From: Syntrophobacter fumaroxidans MPOB
GTDB lineage: Bacteria; Desulfobacterota; Syntrophobacteria; Syntrophobacterales; Syntrophobacteraceae
Assembly (NCBI RefSeq): GCF_000014965.1
Contig: NC_008554.1
Span: forward strand, 1,352,001-1,416,000
Direction of reading: 5' to 3'
DNA: 64,000 bases
The position numbers and the translations under genes were made by a program. Shown piece by piece: positions 13,984 through 22,303 of this stretch (position 1 is its first letter; each line of letters opens with the position of its first letter). The notes below the pieces were generated by a model. That model saw only the letters and a program-made list of their open reading frames with translations, was not told where the DNA came from and made no database searches.

Positions 13984-14499
13984 TCAGTTCAGATCGATCT
14001 CCAGGGTATCGGGCCCGGTTTCCGTCATCCTGTCTTCGACGTACTTCCGGGATTGCCTGAGATCATGCGTCAGCTGAGGGCCGGACATCGAGACGATTCG
14101 TTCCATCAGGTGCGCGACCTTGTCATAAACCCTTTTGTGAATGTGCAGCCTGCCCTCGTCACGAGGCACCTGCCGCAAGGCCGGCAGAGCATCCAGCACC
14201 ACGTCGAGGGAATCCCACAGGAGCACGGGATTCTCGCTCAGGATTCGGTCCAGCTCTTCCTGGTGCCGGGCGTAGAGTTCCGTGAACGTTCGGCGGGTCT
14301 GATCCGGAATGCGGATTTGACCCAATTGGTCCAATATGGTGGTGTCCTCGTTCAGGACGAGTTCGTTGCCGGGCTGAATCGGCTGGTCGCCCGTTCCGCC
14401 CGGTCTACCCGGCGCCGCAGCCGCGAAGCCGAGCGCGCAAAAGGCGACCAGGAGCAAAACCAAGCCCGCAACGACTCCCCGCCTTAGCTTTTCGAGCAA
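13984..14499 (-). CDS. Small exported protein, unknown function
   Basis: 171 residues. I place the start at TTG 14499 because AAGGAGG lies 5 bases upstream and the protein then opens with a clean signal peptide (LEKLRRGVVAGLVLLLVAFCALGFAAAA). An in-frame ATG 66 bp further out would put charged residues before the signal. The mature part is mostly helical and polar, with ELYARHQEELDRILSENP and HKRVYDKVAHLMERIVSMS. No Cys and no lipobox. I do not recognise a family. A helical periplasmic protein, possibly a sensor or chaperone, is consistent, but nothing points to a ligand. It is transcribed towards yaiI and is not in an operon. Confidence 0.65.
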   Translation of the reverse strand: MLEKLRRGVVAGLVLLLVAFCALGFAAAAPGRPGGTGDQPIQPGNELVLNEDTTILDQLGQIRIPDQTRRTFTELYARHQEELDRILSENPVLLWDSLDVVLDALPALRQVPRDEGRLHIHKRVYDKVAHLMERIVSMSGPQLTHDLRQSRKYVEDRMTETGPDTLEIDLN

Positions 14500-14591
14500 T
14501 GCATCCTCCTTGTGATCGAAAGCCGACGACGCCCGCCGGCCGGTTTTCCTCCATCCATAGCTCAAAAGATCGTTTGCGGCAACCGCCCTCC

Positions 14592-14615
14592 GGGGTCAAA
14601 CCTACACTTTTCACA
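14592..14615 (+). repeat. 24-bp repeat (GGGGTCAAACC...TTTTCACA), copy 1
   Basis: An exact inverted copy lies at 33653-33676. Here it is followed by a second CACTTTTCACAAA half-unit. Both copies are in noncoding DNA with no transposase nearby. Confidence 0.8.
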
Positions 14616-14923
14616 AATCCACACTTTTCACAAACCTCCATGAAACGGATGCGCACAGCCAAAGAGGAAACTGCGCCGGCCGAGGGTATTTTCACTCAAA
14701 CGGCCATTCCCGGGGGGACACCCTTATACGATGAAAACCGGCCCCGAGGCCGCCTGATTCAATTTTCCACGTGAAGCGGGAAGCCGATGTCGTGCGGCTT
14801 CCGGAGGCGATCGATACCGCATCGGGGCCTTACTCCTTCACATTCCGGGCCGATTTTGTTATTTTGAACGCCACACGATCGTAGGACAGCAGCGATTGAG
14901 GGTACTCCCCGAGGAGAGGATCA

Positions 14924-15973
14924 TTGATCGGTCGAACGACCCGCAAGAGATTCTGGTTGGCCGCAATCTTCGGTCTACTCGTGTTCGCGTACACCCTCAG
15001 ACAGGCAAGAATGGAAAGACTCGTCCAGAACATGGGCGAGATCAACCTGTTCTGGGCCTTTCTCGCCCTGGCCGCCAGCGCCCTCAGCTACATCTGCATC
15101 GGCATCGTGCTTCAGCGCCTGCTCCGGGGCGTGGGGCATCCCCTGTCGTTTTCGTCGTCGTTCAAGATTTCCCTGCTCTCCTGCACCATGAACTACCTCA
15201 TGGCCGTAGGCGGACTGAGCGGCGTGGCCGCCAAAGTCTACCTGCTGTCCAGGGAGAAGATTCCCCCGAGCAACACCCTGTCCATTTCCATCGTGCACGG
15301 GTTTCTCACCAACACGGTGGCGGTGGTGTTCATTTACCTGGGCTTTTTTTTCCTCTACAGCGAATACAAGATGGGCACGGCGCAGAAGGAATTCGGCATC
15401 GTGGTCCTGATCGTCGCATTTCTGCTCACCTGGATCACGATACAAACGCTGGTGCATGAAGCCTTCCGCAAGGTTTTCTGGAAGTTTCTGCTCAGGTCCG
15501 GCCTCGCCGTCAGCCTCGCGCTCAAGCATCCTCACTGGATCAACGAGGAGCGGGCGGAAGCCTTTTTCGACAACTTCAACGAAAGCATGAACCTGCTCAT
15601 GAGGAAAGCCGGCATCCTGCTCGTTCCGGCAACGTTTGCCCTGCTGGACTGGGTGTTGATGTTCCTCTGCCTGAAGCTCTCGTTCATGGCGGTCCACTAC
15701 CCGGTGGACAGCAAATCCCTGCTGCTGGGCTTTTCGATGGGAATCTTCACGTCGCTCTTCTCCCTCACCCCGGCATCCATCGGCATCATGGAAGGCTCCA
15801 TGGCCATATCGTTCTACTGGATGGGCCTCGACTACGAGTCCGCCCTGCTGGCCACGCTGATTTACAGGCTGGCCTATTATTTCATCCCGATCCTGGTGAG
15901 CCTGTTCTTCTACAAACGCTTCTTCCCTGCCCCCGAACGGGTCAAACCCCTGAGCAAGGCGGAGCCTTCCTGA
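14924..15973 (+). CDS. Flippase-like membrane protein (LPG-synthase TM / UPF0104 family)
   Basis: 349 residues, TTG start behind GAGGAGAGG. The protein is almost entirely hydrophobic, with seven or eight membrane helices. It shows typical marks of the UPF0104/lysylphosphatidylglycerol-synthetase transmembrane family: MNYLMAVGGLSGVAAKVYLL, a central GFSMGIFTSLFSLTPASIGIMEG with the PASIGIMEG signature, and a Tyr-rich LIYRLAYYFIPILVSL near the end. There is no C-terminal aminoacyl-transferase domain, so it is the stand-alone flippase-like type, probably moving a lipid or polyprenyl-linked substrate. It ends about 40 bp before the QueG-like gene; co-transcription is possible but a functional link is not evident. 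Confidence 0.85.
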   Translation: MIGRTTRKRFWLAAIFGLLVFAYTLRQARMERLVQNMGEINLFWAFLALAASALSYICIGIVLQRLLRGVGHPLSFSSSFKISLLSCTMNYLMAVGGLSGVAAKVYLLSREKIPPSNTLSISIVHGFLTNTVAVVFIYLGFFFLYSEYKMGTAQKEFGIVVLIVAFLLTWITIQTLVHEAFRKVFWKFLLRSGLAVSLALKHPHWINEERAEAFFDNFNESMNLLMRKAGILLVPATFALLDWVLMFLCLKLSFMAVHYPVDSKSLLLGFSMGIFTSLFSLTPASIGIMEGSMAISFYWMGLDYESALLATLIYRLAYYFIPILVSLFFYKRFFPAPERVKPLSKAEPS

Positions 15974-16011
15974 AAAGGACGATCCCGGGGCAACGAAAGT
16001 GACGGTGGGAA

Positions 16012-16815
16012 ATGAATCAAAGGATTGAAGCGCCGGAAGTCGAGCGGCAGCACGAGCCGTTGCGGGACGCGATCGCATCCGTCATGGGCCGATGGGTGAG
16101 CGAGCGGCCCGGAGACGATTACTGGCGCTCTCCCCTGGTGGGGGTTGCCGCCGCCGAGGACCCGATGTTCGCCCTGCTGCCGCGGGTGGTCGACCCCGAA
16201 CACGCCATGCCCGGAGACCTGCTCTCCGGGGCGAGATCGGTGATTGTCTTCTTTCTGCCGTTTCGGCGGGAGGTTGGAAACGCCAACGACGCGTCCGGGC
16301 GGATGGCCGCGCGCGGCTGGGCTGAAGCTTACGTGGCGACGAACAGCCTTATCGGGGAAATATGCCTTCGCCTCTCCGACCATCTCGCCGATGCCGGGCA
16401 TCGCTCAGCCGTAACGCCGGCCACGCACAACTTCGATGCGGTGAAGCTCGTGAGCCTCTGGTCCCACAAGCATCTCGGCTACATCGCCGGACTGGGCACC
16501 TTCGGGATACACCACATGCTCATCACGTCCGCCGGTTGCTGCGGAAGGCTTGGAAGCGTGGTCACCACCATGCCTTTGCCTCCGACCTCGAGGCCCGACC
16601 GGGAATTCTGCCTGGAAAAGGCGGGCATCGAGTGTTCGGCGTGCGTTCCCAAGTGCATGCGGGATGCCCTGGGCGCGGAACCCTTCGATCGCCGGGCCTG
16701 TTACGCGCAATGCCTTGAAAACGACAAGCATCATGCCGACCTGCCCCTGGTGGATGTGTGCGGCAAGTGCGCGTGCGGGGTGCCTTGCAGCCACGAAGCC
16801 CCGAACCTGCCGTGA
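16012..16815 (+). CDS. QueG-like iron-sulfur protein (epoxyqueuosine reductase-related)
   Basis: 267 residues. The N-terminal half resembles the corrinoid-binding part of QueG-like proteins (SARSVIVFFLPF, ATHNFDAVKLVSLWSHKHLGYIAGLGTFGIHHMLIT). The C-terminal half is Cys-rich (FCLEKAGIECSACVPKCMRDAL, then CYAQC, CGKCACGVPC), consistent with one or two 4Fe-4S clusters. It is shorter than true QueG and lacks a HEAT-like tail, so it is best called a QueG-related ferredoxin-type protein. Close relatives are common in anaerobes and many have unknown substrates. It runs towards cbiK; the stops are 13 bp apart. Confidence 0.8.
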   Translation: MNQRIEAPEVERQHEPLRDAIASVMGRWVSERPGDDYWRSPLVGVAAAEDPMFALLPRVVDPEHAMPGDLLSGARSVIVFFLPFRREVGNANDASGRMAARGWAEAYVATNSLIGEICLRLSDHLADAGHRSAVTPATHNFDAVKLVSLWSHKHLGYIAGLGTFGIHHMLITSAGCCGRLGSVVTTMPLPPTSRPDREFCLEKAGIECSACVPKCMRDALGAEPFDRRACYAQCLENDKHHADLPLVDVCGKCACGVPCSHEAPNLP

Positions 16816-16828
16816 CGTTCCGGCGGGA

Positions 16829-17713
16829 TCACAGCTTCGCGTACGCTTCGCGCAGGTGATCGATCCATACCTCCACGACTTCCGGGTATTCCCCAAGCCC
16901 CGAGAAAACCGTTTCGCAGGCGATCCCGTTCTTTGCGAGCAGGGATTTCCAGCTGTCGGGCTTGTCGCCGGAAATATCGTTGCGGACATGGTCTCCGGCC
17001 ACGGTCATGAAGGGAATGAGCCAGGCCCTGCGGACCTTTTGTTCCGCCAGTTTCGGGACGACGTCCCCGATGGACGGATATCCCTGCACGGTGGCCACAA
17101 AGACGTTCCGGGCTTCTTCCTTCAACACGCGGTCCATGGCCCCGTAGACCGCATCGGCCGGATGCTTCCCGGTACCGTGACCTGCGAAGACAACCGCGTC
17201 CTCCGGTTTTCGTTCCCCGGGAATGCGCCGGATAAGCGCGCGCGCCACGCGGAGCGTGTCCTCATGCGATGCGATGAGGGGCATGGCGATTTCGATCTTT
17301 TCGAACCCACCCGCCATATCCCCGAAGAGCCGGGCGTTCCGGTACAACTCGTGGAATTCCTTTCCGGGAATCACATGGAGAGAGAGCAGGGCGACATGGG
17401 TGTATCCGTCGTCCATCAGCTTTGCAAGAGCGGTCTCGGGCGAATCCAGGCGCCGCCCCCGGGAGGCGGCCTTCGCTCTGATGACGCGGGATGTGTAAGC
17501 CCACCTGACCTCGACGCCCGGGAAAGCGGCCTCCACCCCGTCCTGGATTCGGTCAAAGGACTTTTGCGCCTCCGGAACGCTCGTCCCGAAAGCCACCAGG
17601 AGAATCGCCCGGCGGGCCGGCCGGTCCCGCCCTCCGCCGGAGACGAAGCTCCTTTCCGAAGCGAACGGGCCCAGCATCATCAGGGCGCTCATCAAAAACC
17701 AGGGTGTCTGCAT
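16829..17713 (-). CDS. cbiK: Sirohydrochlorin cobaltochelatase CbiK, exported (CbiK-P type)
   Basis: 294 residues. I choose the ATG at 17713, since AGGAAGG sits 9 bases upstream and the protein then begins with a signal peptide (MQTPWFLMSALMMLGPFAS). Other ATGs lie at 17728 and further out. Family marks are AILLVAFGTSVPEAQKSF, LHVIPGKEFHEL and FMTVAGDHVRND; the His residues in the last two match the metal-inserting site. The enzyme inserts cobalt into sirohydrochlorin early in anaerobic B12 synthesis. Exported CbiK forms are known from Desulfovibrio. FAGHGTGKH is a further conserved segment. A B12 riboswitch lies about 600 bp upstream on the same strand but is separated from the gene by two terminators. 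Confidence 0.93.
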   Translation of the reverse strand: MQTPWFLMSALMMLGPFASERSFVSGGGRDRPARRAILLVAFGTSVPEAQKSFDRIQDGVEAAFPGVEVRWAYTSRVIRAKAASRGRRLDSPETALAKLMDDGYTHVALLSLHVIPGKEFHELYRNARLFGDMAGGFEKIEIAMPLIASHEDTLRVARALIRRIPGERKPEDAVVFAGHGTGKHPADAVYGAMDRVLKEEARNVFVATVQGYPSIGDVVPKLAEQKVRRAWLIPFMTVAGDHVRNDISGDKPDSWKSLLAKNGIACETVFSGLGEYPEVVEVWIDHLREAYAKL

Positions 17714-17894
17714 CGAGGCCATCCTTCCTTGCATTGAAATCGTTCTCACCCTGCACGCCGCACGCCGTCGTGCAATCGAACCATACACGTTCGGCCGTCT
17801 CTACACAAGCCGCACGACAGCCGCGCGAACCTGAGCGGCCGACCCGGCGCAATCGAACGTGTTTCGCGGGCGCGGCGAGCCTCATGATAAATTA

Positions 17895-17967
17895 TCCTGG
17901 ACATAGATTCCCGGGAGAGTCTGTTTTCATGCTTCGCGGGTGATGCCGGCGCCATGGGGAATTGCGT
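17895..17967 (+). repeat. Dispersed repeat family C, copy 1
   Basis: Core GTTTTCATGCTTCGCGGGTG preceded by a CCCGGGAGAGTC-like block and followed by a CATGG...AATTGCG block. It matches 62382-62450 and 62555-62629 in the same orientation. This copy lies in the gap between cbiK and its presumed riboswitch. Confidence 0.8.
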
Positions 17968-18108
17968 CCCTTTTCAGCCGCCGCATGTCTTGCGGCGCTG
18001 ACTCGCGCCTGGAAGGATTCGGACGGCCCCACGCCCGTTCAGGCTGGGAAACCGGCATGGAAACGCTCGTCCCCGCCGCAGGGCCGTTTGCGGGAACGAC
18101 GCGGGGCC

Positions 18109-18145
18109 AAAAAAGAGGCACCCGGGGGAGGGCCCCCGGGTGGTT
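18109..18145 (-). terminator. Intrinsic terminator 2 below the B12 riboswitch
   Basis: On the minus strand, CACCCGGGGG and CCCCCGGGTG form a 10-bp GC stem with a short loop, followed by CC and TCTTTTTT. It lies about 70 nt after the first terminator. Confidence 0.75.
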
Positions 18146-18216
18146 GAGAGGTTGATGAGAGTGTTGAGGAGGGGAAATTCTTCGCATGTGGGACGAAGGT
18201 GCACGTGATTTCCCCC

Positions 18217-18251
18217 AAAAAAAAATCCCTGGAACGATTCGTTCCAAGGAT
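18217..18251 (-). terminator. Intrinsic terminator 1 (riboswitch expression platform)
   Basis: On the minus strand, a TCCTTGGAACG...CGTTCCAGGGA hairpin is followed directly by nine T. It begins about 60 nt after the riboswitch B12 box, the right distance for a transcription-attenuating expression platform. Confidence 0.85.
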
Positions 18252-18310
18252 TGCACCCGGATTTACTTGATCCTTCGAGGCCAGGCGGTATAACCGCGTA
18301 CCGCGCCCTT

Positions 18311-18475
18311 TGCGCCTCAGGCAGGTGTTCTGGCTCCGGATCACCCTACTCGCCGCCCCTTCCCGGATCACTCCAGTGGCTCGGCGGCTTTCGTCCCCGT
18401 ACACAGCGGCGGGACCGCTCCCGATTTTCACGGGATTCCCTTTTGAGCTCTAAAGCACCTGAGCGTCTCCAATCA
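18311..18475 (-). ncRNA. Cobalamin (B12) riboswitch
   Basis: Read on the minus strand, the conserved blocks occur in the correct order: GGGAATCCCGTGAAAATCGG, GAGCGGTCCCGCCGCTGT, GGGGACGA, GCCACTGGAGTGATC, CGGGAAGG, GAGTAGGGTGATCCGGAGCC and the B12 box AGCCAGAACACCTGCC (18320-18340). CTCAGG near 18464 and CCTGAG at the 3' end can close P1. A terminator follows, so adenosylcobalamin binding should stop transcription towards cbiK. No open frame follows closely; the next gene is cbiK, roughly 600 bp away. Confidence 0.93.
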
Positions 18476-18487
18476 TGGTCATTTTAT

Positions 18488-18516
18488 GTCTATCAGCAAA
18501 GCGAGCGTGTTGTCAA
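18488..18516 (-). promoter_or_regulatory. Possible promoter for the B12 riboswitch transcript
   Basis: Minus-strand TTGACA (18511-18516) is followed after 16-18 bases by a weak GATAGA/TAGACA -10 box. The riboswitch begins some 15-25 bases further on. The -35 box is perfect; the -10 box is poor. Confidence 0.4.
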
Positions 18517-18962
18517 GCACTTCGTGCAAAGGTGTTTCGGCGCTCCGTTTCAGCCATCGGGGGAGGACCGGGAGCCCGTTGAGGATAAAATGCCCGGACG
18601 CGGCCTGCCGGGATCGCAGTGGCAAGGTTCGCACCGTTACGCCGGACCCGCTGCCCGACGGCCGCGTAGATGTCAACCATCTGCAGAGCACCGGACATTC
18701 AGCCTCATCAACCCGATTGACTTGGAATGACCGGGTTGATATTTTCCTCTCAATCCGGAGCGAAAAGATTCACCGGTACAGTTTCGGTTACAGTATTCAC
18801 AATCGGGTCACGAAGGTCAGAGGAAATCCCCGAGGGGAGAATTCCCGGCTTTTCTTCGGGAGCCCCGCAGGATCGTTGCGTTTGCGTCGATGCGGGTCCC
18901 GTCACGGCACGCCCGGCCGGGCCGCCTTGGGGCCCGCGGGCGCTCCGGGCTGATGAGATACC
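18517..18962. other. Intergenic region upstream of cbiQ
   Basis: No gene and no second riboswitch were seen here. The plus-strand leader of cbiQ shows no B12 box. cbiQ is therefore not obviously under the adjacent riboswitch, which reads the other way. Confidence 0.55.
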
Positions 18963-19775
18963 ATGGCTCATATCGATGCGTCCTTTCTTGAGATCAACAG
19001 CCTGGATGCCCTGTCCCGCCAGGATACCTCGATTCACCGGCTGGACCCGCGCGCCAAGGTGCTCACCGCCCTCATCTTCGTGGTTGCCGTCGTATCCGTG
19101 GACAAGTACGAAGTATCCGGGTTACTCCCCTTCGTTCTTTACCCGGTGGTGCTGATCGCCCTCGGCAACTTGCCGCCGGGCCGGCTCCTGCGAAAGATCC
19201 TGATCGCGGCTCCCTTTGCCGTGCTCATCGGCATTTTCAATCCCCTGCTGGACCGCGCCGTTCTCGTGCAAATGGGACCGCTGGGAATATCCGGCGGCTG
19301 GATTTCTTTCGGTTCGATCCTGGTCCGATTTGCGCTGACGGTGAGCGCAGCCCTGATTCTGGTTGCGACCACCGGCTTCGACGGCGTGTGCGCCGCCCTG
19401 GAAAGGATGAGGGTGCCGAAGGTGTTCGTCGTGCAACTGCTGTTTCTCTATCGTTACCTGTTCGTGCTGGTCGAGGAGGCGTCGCGTCTGAGCAGGGCGC
19501 GTTCACTGCGTTCCTTCGACGGAAAGGGCATGGGGTTGACGGTCTTTTCCAGTATGATCGGCCAGTTGCTTCTGCGCAGCTTCGACCGGGCGCAACGCAT
19601 CCACCGGGCCATGCTGTGCCGCGGGTTCGACGGCGAAATCCGGACCGTGCGCGCGTTGAGGTTCAGAGCGGCTGACCTGGGGTTTCTGCTGGGCTGGACC
19701 CTGCTTTTCATCGCGATGCGTCTGAGCAATATTCCCGCAATGATCGGCGGCGCCATTACGGAGCTGGCAAAATGA
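18963..19775 (+). CDS. cbiQ: Cobalt ECF transporter membrane component CbiQ
   Basis: 270 residues. It has the T-component layout: HRLDPRAKVLTALIFVVAVVS near the start, five or six membrane helices, the cytoplasmic coupling motif with ARSLRSFDGKG, and HRAMLCRGFDGEI (ARG/RGF-type motifs that contact the ATPase). In the family, CbiQ links CbiO to the substrate-binding CbiM/CbiN. ATGA joins it to cbiO (4-bp overlap). No cbiM or cbiN lies upstream; the preceding 450 bp are noncoding. The S-component must be elsewhere or lost. Cobalt rather than nickel is inferred from nearby cbiK and the B12 riboswitch. Confidence 0.9.
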   Translation: MAHIDASFLEINSLDALSRQDTSIHRLDPRAKVLTALIFVVAVVSVDKYEVSGLLPFVLYPVVLIALGNLPPGRLLRKILIAAPFAVLIGIFNPLLDRAVLVQMGPLGISGGWISFGSILVRFALTVSAALILVATTGFDGVCAALERMRVPKVFVVQLLFLYRYLFVLVEEASRLSRARSLRSFDGKGMGLTVFSSMIGQLLLRSFDRAQRIHRAMLCRGFDGEIRTVRALRFRAADLGFLLGWTLLFIAMRLSNIPAMIGGAITELAK

Positions 19776-20572
19776 GTCACCACATCGTGGAAGTCGGGGA
19801 CCTGCACTATACTTATCCGGATGGGCATTCGGCTTTGAGCGGAGTTTCTTTCAGGATCACCCACGGGGAGACCGTTGCCGTCGTCGGCGCCAACGGGGCG
19901 GGAAAATCGACCCTGCTCCTGCACTTGAACGGCTGCCTCGTCCCTCAGTCCGGAACGGTGAGGATCGGCGATTTCCCCTTGACCCGCAAGACCCTGCAGC
20001 ATGTCCGGCGGACGGTGGGCATGGTCTTTCAGGATGCCGACGACCAGCTGTTCATGCCGCACGTGTACGACGATGTGGCCTTCGGGCCGCTGAACCTCGG
20101 ATTGCCGCCCGAGGAAGTCGACCGGCGCGTCACGAACGCGCTGAGCACGGTCGGCGCCCTCCACCTCAAAGATCGCCCCCCCTACCGGCTTTCGGGAGGC
20201 GAGAAAAGGGCCGTGGCCATTGCCTCCGTCCTGTCCATGTCGCCGGACATCCTGGTGATGGATGAACCGACTTCGAACCTGGACCCCAAGTCAAGGCGGC
20301 AGCTGATCGAGCTTCTGCGCACCTTTCATCACACGGTGATCGTGGCCACCCACGACCTCGATATGGTCCTCGACCTGTGCTCCCGCATCATCGTTTTGCA
20401 CCGGGGCACGGTGGCCGCCGACGGTCCCGCCCGGGAAATCCTCCAGAACGACGAACTGCTCGACTCCGCCCGGCTGGAAAGACCCTTGCGCCTCCAGGGA
20501 TGCCCCGTGTGCAGCCCGCGGGAGTCCGGTCCGCGGCAGGGATTCACGCCCGACGGGGACGAGTCCCCCTGA
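19772..20572 (+). CDS. cbiO: Cobalt ECF transporter ATPase CbiO
   Basis: 266 residues, overlapping cbiQ by 4 bp. It is a complete ABC ATPase: Walker A GANGAGKSTLL, Q-loop VFQDADDQLF, signature LSGGEKRAVAIASVL, Walker B ILVMDEPTSNLD and a switch His in VATHDLDM. The DDQLF after the Q-loop is typical of ECF ATPases. It powers cobalt uptake with CbiQ. The C-terminal 30 residues, after LRLQG, include a CPVC pair and a Pro/Gly/Asp-rich end beyond the standard fold, possibly unstructured. A single ATPase implies a CbiO homodimer. Confidence 0.93.
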   Translation: MSHHIVEVGDLHYTYPDGHSALSGVSFRITHGETVAVVGANGAGKSTLLLHLNGCLVPQSGTVRIGDFPLTRKTLQHVRRTVGMVFQDADDQLFMPHVYDDVAFGPLNLGLPPEEVDRRVTNALSTVGALHLKDRPPYRLSGGEKRAVAIASVLSMSPDILVMDEPTSNLDPKSRRQLIELLRTFHHTVIVATHDLDMVLDLCSRIIVLHRGTVAADGPAREILQNDELLDSARLERPLRLQGCPVCSPRESGPRQGFTPDGDESP

Positions 20573-20857
20573 AGTCGTGTTCCGTGCCGCATGCGAGACA
20601 CGGTCGACCGGCGCATGGGACCTCCCCGAAACCGGGCCTGTTTTTCGTCCGGTATTGCATTGAAGCTTGTGGTTTTCCGTTTTCAGTATTAAAGATATGC
20701 GAAGACGTCTGCCGATTATTAGACTGAACCAGGATGCCTCTTGCGGCCCTCGGCAGAATCCGGAACATGACCCATCATCACCGACTCAACCTACCGCCCG
20801 TTCGGGGCATGTTCTATTGATACGACCGGTCATGAATTTGGTGAACAAGGAAAGGTC

Positions 20858-21337
20858 ATGCGCAAATACACTTTCAGTTCGGAGGAGCTCATCAGACTTC
20901 TGGAAGAGACGATCAACCTTTTTCTTAAATACCAGTTCCAGCACGGTTTTGAGGAACCCGGAGCCAGGGTTGCGGCCATCATGGACACCCTCAACGGGGA
21001 GACGGGTTGTCCGCAATTGCAGGACTCCTACAGGTGGGACTGCGATGCGGTCTACAACAACCTCGCGGAAATCCTTTCGAAAGGGAGCCCGATCGAGGAA
21101 CCGGCCGATGCCTTCAACTGTGCGAAGACACTCGCCGATATACTCGTATTCATGAAACGGGTCACCGCCAACAACGAGTTGGGACCGGACGACCGGAAGA
21201 CCTTTTCGGAGATTCTCGGGGCCCTCGAAGTGCTGGCCAGACGCATCACCGAGTACGAACGAAGGGTGATCGGCATCGAAATGCTGCCCACTTCAGACAT
21301 CATGTACCTGAAGCCCACTTCCGAAGTTGAGGAGTAA
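20858..21337 (+). CDS. Hypothetical helical protein
   Basis: 159 residues, ATG behind AAGGAAAGG. The sequence is soluble, acidic and mostly helical (SSEELIRLLEETINLFLKYQF, DAFNCAKTLADILVFMKRV, ALEVLARRITEYERRVIGIE). No signal peptide, membrane segment or catalytic motif. I do not recognise the family. It stands between convergent and divergent neighbours with 285 bp of upstream DNA, so it is probably monocistronic. Confidence 0.7.
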   Translation: MRKYTFSSEELIRLLEETINLFLKYQFQHGFEEPGARVAAIMDTLNGETGCPQLQDSYRWDCDAVYNNLAEILSKGSPIEEPADAFNCAKTLADILVFMKRVTANNELGPDDRKTFSEILGALEVLARRITEYERRVIGIEMLPTSDIMYLKPTSEVEE

Positions 21338-21490
21338 ACTCCGCACGGACTGAATCGCCTCCGGAAGAACGTCGTGCGGCGCCCGTTCGTCCGGCTCCGC
21401 CAGCCGCAACGACCCACCTGCAGGCATGGGTCGGGCGGATGTTCGATCCTGGATTGCGCTCTCTTGCGGAGCGGCGCCCTTCCCCTGTGT

Positions 21491-22303
21491 TCAACGCTTC
21501 CCGAACCATTCCCGCATCAGCCGATCCGGCTTGATCCGGGAATAGAGATACCCGTAGACGGGTCTCGAGAAGATCTCGATCTGCCGCATGAGCCAGTCCC
21601 CGTCCCGGTCGTCCACGGTGAACCGCTTGACCCGCATGGCTCCCCAACCCGCCAGGTTCACGCCGCGCCTCACGAGATAGGTGACGTCGATGCCCAGGGC
21701 GCGGGCTGTGGCGAGGGAATGTCGGTCATGCCTGCCGGACGGCCAGCAGAGCTGATTTCCCGGCCTTCCCAAGTGGCGCCGAAGTGCCTCCCGGCCCGCC
21801 GCGATGTCCGACCGGACATCCGGCAGGCGTCCATGACTCGCCGTGTGGTTTTCGACCGAGCAAAGCCCGCCGTCGGTCATCTCCTTGAGATCGTGCCAGT
21901 TGCACACGACCTCCCCGGCCCGTTTCGTGCGCACAAGATCCTCCGCTTCCCGGTGCGGGGGGAACGCTTCGGGCGGAGCCTGTCGGGGATGCATGCTCGC
22001 CAGGTCGGCCCAGCCGGAAACGACGAAGACGGTGAATTTGAGCCCGAATGTTCGCAGAATCGGGTATGCGTAAACGAAAACATCCAGCCAGGCATCGTCG
22101 AAGGTGAGCAGGACCGATTTGGCGGGTACGTCCCTCACACCGAGCATGTAGTCGCGGAACTCCTCGCTGCTCAGCGTGGCATACCCCTCGCGGCGCAGCC
22201 TCCCCATCATCTCGGCAAACACCGGGACGCTCACCGTGAGAAAGTCACCGGCGTTTGCGTTGACATGATGAAACATGCAAACCGGAACCGATCGTATCTT
22301 CAC
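21491..22303 (-). CDS. Polysaccharide deacetylase (NodB-fold)
   Basis: 270 residues. NodB motifs are visible: VPVCMFHHV at the N-terminus, LLTFDDAW (motif 1 with the catalytic and metal-binding Asp), and SVENHTASHGRL (motif 2, HxxSH-like: H-T-A-S-H), followed by LCWPSGRHD for motif 3. The enzyme removes N-acetyl groups from a cell-surface or exopolysaccharide sugar. There is no signal peptide, so a cytosolic or membrane-surface substrate is possible. It overlaps the end of the glycosyltransferase gene by 4 bp, pointing to one operon for making or modifying a glycan. Confidence 0.9.
   Translation of the reverse strand: MKIRSVPVCMFHHVNANAGDFLTVSVPVFAEMMGRLRREGYATLSSEEFRDYMLGVRDVPAKSVLLTFDDAWLDVFVYAYPILRTFGLKFTVFVVSGWADLASMHPRQAPPEAFPPHREAEDLVRTKRAGEVVCNWHDLKEMTDGGLCSVENHTASHGRLPDVRSDIAAGREALRRHLGRPGNQLCWPSGRHDRHSLATARALGIDVTYLVRRGVNLAGWGAMRVKRFTVDDRDGDWLMRQIEIFSRPVYGYLYSRIKPDRLMREWFGKR

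Noticed and set aside
18517-18962. A second B12 or metal riboswitch upstream of cbiQ
   Set aside because: No B12 box or other conserved block in order on the plus strand.
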